In this document: piece by piece, positions 33,862 to 39,985 of the stretch
How positions within the stretch are numbered: the first letter of the stretch is position 1
Layout of the letters: every line of letters begins with the position of its first letter
Assembly (NCBI GenBank): GCA_021769135.1
Contig: JAETTM010000047.1
Coordinates: 1-39,985 of the forward strand
Origin: Lachnospiraceae bacterium
GTDB taxonomy: Bacteria; Bacillota; Clostridia; Lachnospirales; Lachnospiraceae
Direction: 5' to 3'
DNA: 39,985 bases
Notes under the pieces: model-generated
What the model was told of the DNA's origin: nothing
What the model saw: the letters and a program-made list of their open reading frames with translations, nothing else
The model's database searches: none
Translations under genes and position numbers: made by a program

Positions 33862-36157
33862 ACTCAGATTCTTTGCTTTAATACTGGCAATCGTGCTGTG
33901 TTGTGCGGGCTATATGGCGCTGTATCCCATGTTTGAGGGTAAAGCGGATGAATATTGTGAAGACAGGTTGTCGGAAGTTGCTTTTTTGGGGAGCCTCCAG
34001 CGGGGCAACTATGTGCTGTACAAAGAAATTCTGGAAAAAGTGGATGGAAGAAACTACAGCTACGTAGATTTGTATTTGGATATGAAGGAAGAATTCGTAT
34101 CGGATATAGACAGGGATTTTTTTTATGACAATGAAAATGTGTATGAAAATATCGATGGACTGACAGAAGAAATACGCGGTCAGATGGCCAGTACCCTCCG
34201 TGTCTGGGAAGAGGGGTTTAGGGATGATGACATTGCCCAAAATATGGATTACTGCGTCATTGATGAAAAAAGCGGACAGTTTATAAAGAATACGGGCAGA
34301 AAAATCGAAGCGCTGTGGAAAAAGGGGATGGAGAGCGAAAAGGAGGAATTGCCGTATATTTACTATGTAATGGTCACTTATGACGGCATTGGGAATCCGG
34401 ACCGGGTGGCCGTGAGAGGGAAGAATCCGGACGAACTGCTTAAAAAAGTGCAGACCGTTATGAGGAATGGGCAGCTGGAATCAGTTTTTGAGTATGGAAA
34501 TGGGTTCAATGCCTATGGGAGGGAAAAGGAATACTACGGTTACAGCGGCATGACGGGGAAAGCGGTCAAAGTGAGCTGTTCCATCGATGCGCCGAAAAAT
34601 ACTACGTTTATCTACGCCCTTACCCAGGAACAGGAAAACGGGCTGGCAGGAAGCGGAATGAAGTATGACTACGGCTGGAATGAATGGTATGCCTATTACC
34701 GCGCCGGAGCAGGGGATTTTTACTGGCTGATGCTGGCAATCCTGACGGTGGTTTCACTTCTCCTGATGTGGAATAAAAGACATATCGCGCATGATTGGAG
34801 AATAATGAAAATTCCTTTGGAGGCTACCATATTTTTAGCGCTCATCATTGCAGGGGCATTCCAGCAGACAGTTATCGAGTTGGTGCTTAGGACGAACAGG
34901 GGATATTTTGAAAACATATGGAACGACTATTTGTTTTTCCTCCCGGCGGAGAGCTTTTCCTTCCTGACAGGGGCTGCGAATTTTATCTGCCTGTTTTGCC
35001 TTTTCGGGGGATGGGTTTATACAGTAAATACGCTGGGAGAACTTCCATCCATAGGCATAAAAGGATATTTAAAAGAAAGAAGTATTTGTGTCAGGATAAT
35101 TTACAAACTTTGCCGGTGGATAAAAAGGCTGTGGCACGGGTTTAAGGATGAGCTGCTTCATGTGGATTTGGGGGAGGACATAAAGTATACTCTTCATAAA
35201 ACAATATTGGTTAATTTTATCGTGCTTGCCATTATATGCAGCGCATGGTTCTTCGGATGGTTCGCATTGGTCATTTATTCCGTGGTTCTCTATATGCTGT
35301 TGAAAAAATATATCAAAAAGCTGCAGGAGCAATATAAAAAGCTGTTGAATGCAACCGGGGCTATTGCGGAGGGAAATTTAAATACAACGTTTGATGAGGA
35401 TTTTGGAGTGTTCGAATCCTACAAAGATGCCCTTTACAAAATCCAGGAAGGCTTCCGCAAAGCGGTGGACGAAGAGGTAAAAAGCCAGAGGATGAAAGCG
35501 GAGCTTATTACAAATGTTTCCCATGATTTGAAAACCCCGCTGACGGCTATTACCACCTATATCGATTTGCTGAAGGAAGAGGGAATTACGGAAGAGCAGA
35601 GGCGGGAATACATTGCCGTGCTGGAAAAGAAATCCCTGCGGCTGAAACGGCTTATCGAAGACTTGTTCGAGGTGAGCAAGGCCAATAGCAGGAATGTAAC
35701 GGTAAATCTGGTGGACGTGGATATTGCGAATCTGATGAGGCAGGTGTATTTGGAATATGAAGACAAAATGGAGGATGCTAATCTGATTTTCCGCTTCCGT
35801 ATGCCGGAAGAGAAAGTGATATTGAAGCTGGACAGCGAGAAAACGTACCGCATCTTTGAGAACCTCTATTCCAACATCATAAAATATGCCATGACAGGAA
35901 CAAGAGTCTATGTGGATATGGAGAAGCGGGATGGGATGGTTATCATTGGCCTTAGGAATATGTCCGCGGCGGAGCTGCAGGTTACCCCGGAGGAGCTGAC
36001 GGAACGCTTCGTGCGGGGAGACAGCTCTCGAAATACCGAAGGGAGCGGGCTTGGGCTCGCTATAGCGAAAAGCTTTACGGAGATTCAGGGAGGGAAGATG
36101 GAAGTAGTAGTGGATGGGGATTTGTTTAAGATAATACTTACATGGAAGTGTGAGTGA
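33833..36157 (+). CDS. VanS-like sensor histidine kinase with extra membrane helices
   Basis: A 774-residue kinase paired with the preceding regulator. The first helix lies at about 12-32, then comes an outside sensor domain to about 298, followed by a set of helices at about 300-395 and a further helix pair at about 455-487, more than the usual two. HisKA contains His564 (TNVSHDLKTPLTAI). The ATPase domain has a modified N-box (NLYSNIIKYAM) and the G-box GSGLGLAIAKSF. The start is GTG 33833 (TTG 33836 possible) within the regulator gene, preceded by AAAGGTGG. No target genes such as transporters are adjacent, so the signal and regulon are unknown. Confidence 0.92.
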   Translation: MLDIKLKNNKLRFFALILAIVLCCAGYMALYPMFEGKADEYCEDRLSEVAFLGSLQRGNYVLYKEILEKVDGRNYSYVDLYLDMKEEFVSDIDRDFFYDNENVYENIDGLTEEIRGQMASTLRVWEEGFRDDDIAQNMDYCVIDEKSGQFIKNTGRKIEALWKKGMESEKEELPYIYYVMVTYDGIGNPDRVAVRGKNPDELLKKVQTVMRNGQLESVFEYGNGFNAYGREKEYYGYSGMTGKAVKVSCSIDAPKNTTFIYALTQEQENGLAGSGMKYDYGWNEWYAYYRAGAGDFYWLMLAILTVVSLLLMWNKRHIAHDWRIMKIPLEATIFLALIIAGAFQQTVIELVLRTNRGYFENIWNDYLFFLPAESFSFLTGAANFICLFCLFGGWVYTVNTLGELPSIGIKGYLKERSICVRIIYKLCRWIKRLWHGFKDELLHVDLGEDIKYTLHKTILVNFIVLAIICSAWFFGWFALVIYSVVLYMLLKKYIKKLQEQYKKLLNATGAIAEGNLNTTFDEDFGVFESYKDALYKIQEGFRKAVDEEVKSQRMKAELITNVSHDLKTPLTAITTYIDLLKEEGITEEQRREYIAVLEKKSLRLKRLIEDLFEVSKANSRNVTVNLVDVDIANLMRQVYLEYEDKMEDANLIFRFRMPEEKVILKLDSEKTYRIFENLYSNIIKYAMTGTRVYVDMEKRDGMVIIGLRNMSAAELQVTPEELTERFVRGDSSRNTEGSGLGLAIAKSFTEIQGGKMEVVVDGDLFKIILTWKCE

Positions 36158-36165
36158 GGGATACG

Positions 36166-36204
36166 GAATCCGGCCCTTTTGCCGTAGGCAAAAGGGCCGG
36201 ATTC
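36166..36204. repeat. Perfect 18-bp palindrome after the kinase gene
   Basis: The arms 36166-36183 and 36187-36204 are perfectly complementary around GTA. ATACG/CGTAT blocks lie further out. It starts nine bases after the kinase stop at 36157, but no U-run follows in either direction, so it may block 3' exonucleases or be a repeated unit rather than a standard terminator. Confidence 0.7.
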
Positions 36205-36298
36205 ATCGCCGTATCTGCATATTGGTACGGACTTTGCAGCAAGTGCAAAGTCCTGGGCTGAACTGTTACGAAGTTCCCATATATTTTAGCTAAATATG

Positions 36299-36327
36299 TT
36301 GCTGAAATCGTACAATTTGGATATAAT
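36299..36327 (+). promoter_or_regulatory. Promoter of the toxin-antitoxin operon
   Basis: TTGCTG (36299-36304), a 17-base spacer and a perfect TATAAT (36322-36327), 26 bases before the antitoxin ATG. Autoregulation by the antitoxin is expected from the family. Confidence 0.65.
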
Positions 36328-36353
36328 AACAGTACGAGGAAAGGAGTGGTTTT

Positions 36354-36569
36354 ATGTCAGTTACAGCAACGGAACTGAAAAACAATCTTGGAAAGTATTT
36401 GATGTTGTCTGCAACGGAGGATATTTTTATTACAAAAAATGGTAAAGTTATAGCTAAGCTGACAAATCCATATCAGGACAGGGTACAGACTGCAAAATCT
36501 TTATTTGGGATTCTTCCTATAGATGCGGATATGGATGAAGCAAAAGGAGAGAGGCTTGGTGCAAAATAG
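36354..36569 (+). CDS. Phd/YefM-family antitoxin
   Basis: A 71-residue antitoxin. The N-terminal half is the Phd/YefM DNA-binding fold (SVTATELKNNLGKYL, then DIFITKNGKVIAKL). The C-terminal part (about 45-71) would neutralise the toxin. AAAGGAG lies about seven bases before ATG 36354. The toxin gene begins at the next base after the stop, so translation is coupled. DNA here is A+T-richer than the neighbouring dap genes. Confidence 0.88.
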   Translation: MSVTATELKNNLGKYLMLSATEDIFITKNGKVIAKLTNPYQDRVQTAKSLFGILPIDADMDEAKGERLGAK

Positions 36570-36995
36570 ATGAAAGCTTTGATTGATACAAATGTGATTG
36601 TTGATGCGCTGACATCCAGAGAGCCATGGAAAGAGAGTGCGGAAAAAATTTTCCTTATGGCAGCAAACTGTGTTGCAGATGTGTATATCACGGCAAGCAC
36701 AGCAACAGATATTTACTATCTTGTGAGAAAATGTCTGCATAGTACAGAACAGGCAAAACAGGTAATGGGAAAACTGTATTCTCTTATGGAAATACTGGCA
36801 GTGACAAGAAATGAATGTATAGATGCTCTTGCTTCGGCGGTTAATGACTATGAGGATGCAGTTATTGAGAGGACGGCAGCAAAAGCGGATATGGATTATA
36901 TCATTACCAGGAATATAAAAGATTATCAGAATGGAATGGTAAAAGCAATACTTCCTGATGATTTTATTACTTTAATGGAAGAAGCTGCCTTGTAA
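36570..36995 (+). CDS. PIN-domain (VapC-like) toxin
   Basis: A 141-residue PIN-fold ribonuclease toxin. The first acidic residue lies in MKALIDTNVIVDAL (Asp6), followed by a central Asp in TATDIYYLVRK and a C-terminal cluster DYEDAVIERTAAKADMDYII, then TRNIKDY. These make up the expected Mg2+-binding acidic set. VapC-type enzymes usually cut tRNA or rRNA; the target here is unknown. The pairing of a Phd/YefM antitoxin with a PIN toxin is common in Clostridia. The gene begins directly after the antitoxin stop and ends 31 bases before a large palindrome. Confidence 0.9.
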   Translation: MKALIDTNVIVDALTSREPWKESAEKIFLMAANCVADVYITASTATDIYYLVRKCLHSTEQAKQVMGKLYSLMEILAVTRNECIDALASAVNDYEDAVIERTAAKADMDYIITRNIKDYQNGMVKAILPDDFITLMEEAAL

Positions 36996-37026
36996 AAGAA
37001 AAAGGAAAGGCAGATATATCATAGAG

Positions 37027-37114
37027 GTCAAAATCCATGGGCGGCCTGGCCTGTAGGCAGCGCTCCGCCTGCACAGGATTCGGTTTTACGGCCAGGCCGC
37101 CCATGGATTTTGAC
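37027..37114. repeat. 88-base element with 25-bp perfect inverted arms
   Basis: The arms 37027-37051 and 37090-37114 are perfect reverse complements, GC-rich at the inner end (GGCGGCCTGGCC). The 38-base centre holds a second imperfect hairpin (GGCAGCG with CGCCTGC). No U-run follows on either strand. The perfection of the arms suggests a mobile palindromic unit or strong selection on structure. Confidence 0.85.
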
Positions 37115-37215
37115 TTCCGCGGAGTTTTGTTCTTTTCATCTTTTTTGGAATGTAGTATACTGGAAGTATCTGTTAGATATAGATATATTGTATCAACAGT
37201 GGAAGGAGGCCGTAT

Positions 37216-38094
37216 ATGAAGATAGCATTTACCAAGATGCAGGGATGCGGAAACGATTATATTTATGTGAATGGGGCGGAAGTAAAGATAGAAGAGGATA
37301 AAAAGCCGGAGGCGGTGCGCAGGCTGAGCGACAGGCATTTCGGGATAGGCGGCGACGGCGTTATTTTTATTCATCCTTTGAGCGGGGGCGCTGCGGGGCA
37401 GCAGGCGGATTTTGAGATGGAGATGTATAACGCGGACGGCTCCCGGTCTGAAATGTGCGGGAACGGTATTCGGTGTGTGGCGAAATATGTGTATGATAAA
37501 GGGCTGACGGATAAGAAAACCCTTCGGATTGTGAGCTGCGGGAAAGTGAAAATATTGGAGCTTGCGGCGCAGGATGGCAAAGTGAAGAGTGTAAAGGTAA
37601 ATATGGGAGCCCCGGTGTTAAAGGCGGAGGATATCCCGGTGATTTCCGGGCAAGAGATGGCCATAGCGGAGCGGATTGAAGTGGAGGGGAAAGAGTATAA
37701 AATGACGTGCGTGTCCATGGGAAATCCCCATGCGGTAGTTTTTATGGAGGAACAGGAGGATTTGGACAGCTTTGACATAGAAGAGGTGGGCCCTCATTTT
37801 GAAAACCATATGCGGTTTCCGAAACGGGTAAATGCTGAGTTTGCAAAAGTGATTGACAGGCATACGGTGCAGATGCGTGTATGGGAGAGGGGAACAGGGG
37901 AAACCCTGGCTTGCGGAACCGGCGCATGCGCAACGGCAGTAGCCAGTATTTTAAATGGTTTGACGGAAGAGGAAGTTACTGTTAAACTGTTAGGTGGCGA
38001 ACTGAACATCCGCTGGAACAGGGAGGAAGATTTGGTCTATATGACGGGCCCTGCGGAAACTGTTTTTGAAGGCGAGATGGAGCTGGCGCTTTAA
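37216..38094 (+). CDS. dapF: Diaminopimelate epimerase
   Basis: A 292-residue cytoplasmic enzyme that interconverts LL- and meso-diaminopimelate for lysine and peptidoglycan synthesis. It uses two Cys without a cofactor: Cys81 (MCGNGIRC) and Cys233 (ACGTGACA). Other family marks are MQGCGNDYIY at the start, GIGGDGVI and MGNPHAVVF. AAGGAGG lies about six bases before ATG 37216. dapL follows after 148 bases, so the two last steps toward meso-DAP by the aminotransferase route are encoded together. Confidence 0.97.
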   Translation: MKIAFTKMQGCGNDYIYVNGAEVKIEEDKKPEAVRRLSDRHFGIGGDGVIFIHPLSGGAAGQQADFEMEMYNADGSRSEMCGNGIRCVAKYVYDKGLTDKKTLRIVSCGKVKILELAAQDGKVKSVKVNMGAPVLKAEDIPVISGQEMAIAERIEVEGKEYKMTCVSMGNPHAVVFMEEQEDLDSFDIEEVGPHFENHMRFPKRVNAEFAKVIDRHTVQMRVWERGTGETLACGTGACATAVASILNGLTEEEVTVKLLGGELNIRWNREEDLVYMTGPAETVFEGEMELAL

Positions 38095-38242
38095 ATGGTT
38101 CCCCGGGTTTGCGGCGGCGCAGCATGCGCAAACTTGATAAAAAACTTGGCGGTCCAGTATGCTGTTTTGTTGAGCGGAAAGCAAATGGGGCGGCATGCCG
38201 GAAAGCTTTGAGGCCAGAAGCTGCGCAGAAATGAGGAGAACG

Positions 38243-39457
38243 ATGTTTAAAATTAATGACAATTACTTGAAATTACCCGGAAGTTATCTTTTTTCTATGA
38301 TTGGAAAGAAAGTGAATGCCTATGCGCAGGCGAACCCGGAGAAAAAAATTATCCGGCTTGGCATTGGCGATGTGACTCAGCCTTTGGCCCCGGTTATTAT
38401 TGAGGCGCTGCATGGCGCGGTGGATGAGATGGGAAAGGCGGAAACTTTCCGCGGATATGCCCCCGATTTGGGGTATGAATTTTTGCGTAATGCTATCGCG
38501 CAGAATGATTACCAGGCGCGGGGGTGCGATATTTCGGCAGATGAAATTTTCGTTTCCGATGGGGCGAAATGCGATTCGGGAAATATCCAGGAGATATTCA
38601 GTGTGGATAATAAAATTGCCGTCTGCGACCCGGTATATCCGGTTTATGTGGATACCAACGTTATGGCAGGGAGAACCGGAACCTATGACGCGTCAAAGGA
38701 AGTATGGAGCGATGTGATTTATATGCCTTGCCTGGCAGAAAATAATTTTGCGCCGGAATTGCCAGAGGAAACGCCGGATATCATTTACCTGTGTTTCCCC
38801 AATAACCCTACCGGTTCTGCGATAACCAAATCGCAGCTTCAGGAATGGGTGGACTATGCCAATAAAGTGGGGGCGGTGATTATATATGATGCCGCTTACG
38901 AAGCATATATTTCCCAGGAGGATGTTCCCCACAGCATTTATGAGTGCGAAGGGGCGCGTACATGCGCCATAGAATTGCATTCTTTCTCTAAAAATGCCGG
39001 CTTTACGGGGGTGCGCCTTGGGTTTACGGTGATTCCGAAGGAATTGAAGTGCGGGGATGTGGCCCTTCATTCCCTATGGGCGAGACGCCATGGCACGAAG
39101 TATAACGGTGCGCCTTATATTGTACAGCGGGCTGGGGAAGCGGTTTATTCGGAGGCCGGGAAAGCGCAGCTGAAACAGCAGGTGGCTTACTATATGAACA
39201 ATGCGAAGTATATTCTGGATGGCTTGAAGGATGCGGGATATACGGTTTCCGGCGGCGTAAATGCGCCTTATATCTGGCTGAAAGCTCCTAACGGCATGAG
39301 CAGCTGGGAGTTCTTTGACTATCTGCTGGAGAACGCTAATGTGGTAGGAACACCGGGCTCCGGTTTCGGGCCCAGCGGCGAGACATATTTCAGGCTCACG
39401 GCCTTCGGCAGCTACGAGAACACGGTGGAGGCAATCGAACGGATTAAGAAAATGTAG
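38243..39457 (+). CDS. dapL: LL-diaminopimelate aminotransferase
   Basis: A 404-residue PLP enzyme that converts tetrahydrodipicolinate directly to LL-diaminopimelate with glutamate, bypassing acyl intermediates. The start ([19 protein letters not shown]) and [12 protein letters not shown] are typical of DapL. FPNNPTG, the cofactor Asp in [10 protein letters not shown] and Lys250 in [14 protein letters not shown] are the PLP-site features. The ATG at 38243 is chosen because GAGGAG lies four bases upstream; an upstream in-frame ATG at 38195 adds residues not seen in the family. The gap before it (38095-38242) holds a GTTTGCG/CGCAAAC hairpin and the GCGCAG pre-start motif. Confidence 0.96.
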   Translation: MFKINDNYLKLPGSYLFSMIGKKVNAYAQANPEKKIIRLGIGDVTQPLAPVIIEALHGAVDEMGKAETFRGYAPDLGYEFLRNAIAQNDYQARGCDISADEIFVSDGAKCDSGNIQEIFSVDNKIAVCDPVYPVYVDTNVMAGRTGTYDASKEVWSDVIYMPCLAENNFAPELPEETPDIIYLCFPNNPTGSAITKSQLQEWVDYANKVGAVIIYDAAYEAYISQEDVPHSIYECEGARTCAIELHSFSKNAGFTGVRLGFTVIPKELKCGDVALHSLWARRHGTKYNGAPYIVQRAGEAVYSEAGKAQLKQQVAYYMNNAKYILDGLKDAGYTVSGGVNAPYIWLKAPNGMSSWEFFDYLLENANVVGTPGSGFGPSGETYFRLTAFGSYENTVEAIERIKKM

Positions 39458-39484
39458 AATAGTAAAAAGATGGTAGAGTGCGGG

Positions 39485-39526
39485 AAGGAATCCTAAAGCG
39501 GCTTGAGGGCTGTTTGGGGATTCCTT
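39485..39526 (+). terminator. Possible terminator after dapL
   Basis: AAGGAATCC (39485-39493) pairs with GGATTCCTT (39518-39526), with extra pairs outside. Only a short T-run is present. Confidence 0.4.
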
Positions 39527-39613
39527 TCGTATCCACAATACTTTCGCAAAAGCTGACAGTATTTTTCTCTGCCTATATTAGACGTAAGCTCTTGAAAATG
39601 TAGCAGAAGCAAT

Positions 39614-39742
39614 CAGACACAGGAGCTTTCCAAAGGCTCCCGCGTGGGCCAGCTTGTGATTACACCGGTTGTGATCGCGGATTTTGTTACCGAACTTGGC
39701 GAGCAGCGCGGCAAAGGCGGATTTGGAAGTACAGGAAAATAA
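39614..39742 (+). pseudogene. 3' fragment of a dUTPase gene
   Basis: The last 42 codons or so of a dUTP diphosphatase, ending at TAA 39740-39742. VGQLVITPVVIADFVTEL is the strand before the C-terminal arm, and RGKGGFGSTGK is motif 5, which closes over the nucleotide. There is no upstream start or the remaining motifs 1-4; an in-frame stop lies at 39593-39595. It is a leftover of a phage- or element-borne dUTPase. The rest of 39458-39830 shows no gene. Confidence 0.65.
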
Positions 39743-39831
39743 AAAAGTGACTTTTAGAGAGTGATTCGGGAATTATCGCCGGTAGTGAGATTGGGCATAT
39801 CAGGAGGATTGCAGGGTACAATAAAAGAAAG

Positions 39832-39874
39832 GCAGCAAAAGGCGGTACACTGTCATAGCGTACCGCCCTGCTGC
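39832..39874 (-). terminator. Terminator of the right-end toxin gene
   Basis: GGCGGTAC (39841-39848) pairs with GTACCGCC (39860-39867), with an outer GCAGCA/TGCTGC block (39832-39837, 39869-39874). In the minus direction CTTTCTTTT follows. Confidence 0.7.
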
Positions 39875-39985
39875 TTAAAACTGCTTTAATATGTCGTGAT
39901 GCCCTACGTCCACCAGGATAATCATTTTGTCGCCTTCGTAATACCAGATAATGCGGATGTCCATGTTGACGCTGCACTCAAAAAG
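39875..39985 (-). CDS. C-terminal part of a RelE-family toxin (cut by the window end)
   Basis: The last 36 residues of a toxin whose start lies beyond the window. FECSVNMDIRIIWYYEGDKM followed by IILVDVGHHDILKQF is the C-terminal beta-sheet of RelE/YafQ-type mRNA interferases, including the strand with the catalytic basic residue and the terminal His-rich helix. The antitoxin would be expected upstream, outside the window. It is followed by a good terminator. Confidence 0.75.
   Translation of the reverse strand, partial: LFECSVNMDIRIIWYYEGDKMIILVDVGHHDILKQF

Overview
The window looks like a chromosomal segment of a Gram-positive Clostridia bacterium, most likely Lachnospiraceae. The clues are strong AGGAGG-type ribosome binding sites, intrinsic terminators, a GlnA gene followed by an ANTAR regulator, a DapF plus LL-diaminopimelate aminotransferase (DapL) pair, VanR/VanS-style two-component genes and clostridial family proteins (DUF5107-TPR, DUF6020-like, DUF368). 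I see no rRNA, tRNA, CRISPR array or intact transposase.

Layout. Positions 1-2140 hold a polytopic membrane protein (GT-C-like). Positions 2227-2365 hold a long nested palindrome. Positions 2430-5751 hold a DUF5107/TPR gene split by a frameshift in a run of eight C/G. Positions 5830-8340 are a decayed region: an antitoxin with a truncated RelE-like toxin, an AraC regulator that seems internally shortened, a solute-binding-protein signal peptide joined to the C-terminal half of a Gfo/Idh/MocA oxidoreductase, and a fragment of a conjugative-element sigma-like protein. I read this as the remains of a sugar-utilisation locus that lost its middle. Positions 8361-10430 hold an AT-rich MATE efflux gene and its HTH/WYL regulator, probably acquired.

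Positions 10897-13737 encode a 946-residue surface protein with about ten HxH...C repeats, ten exact 14-residue Cys repeats, Ig-like regions and a C-terminal membrane anchor. Its leader has a promoter followed by a strong terminator-like hairpin. Positions 13927-16336 hold a polar amino-acid ABC importer. Positions 16309-21410 hold a DUF6020-like membrane protein facing a GT2 glycosyltransferase, a HisC-type aminotransferase and a DUF368 transporter. Positions 21472-25368 hold a methyltransferase with an in-frame 12-residue tandem repeat, Hsp33 and NAD synthetase. Positions 25431-26298 hold a two-gene unit: an unknown 90-residue protein overlapping a retropepsin-like aspartic protease.

Positions 26999-29199 are a nitrogen-control unit. 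The glnA leader carries a hairpin with an AUGGAU hexaloop (A1, G4) directly followed by a U-run, and the next gene downstream of glnA encodes an ANTAR antiterminator whose receiver lacks the phospho-acceptor Asp. This gives a plausible self-contained antitermination circuit. Positions 29374-36157 hold a coiled-coil protein, a hybrid kinase with two receivers and an OmpR-type regulator/kinase pair. Positions 36354-36995 hold a Phd/YefM-PIN toxin-antitoxin pair lying between two long perfect palindromes. Positions 37216-39457 hold dapF and dapL. The right end holds a dUTPase 3' fragment and the C-terminus of another RelE-like toxin.
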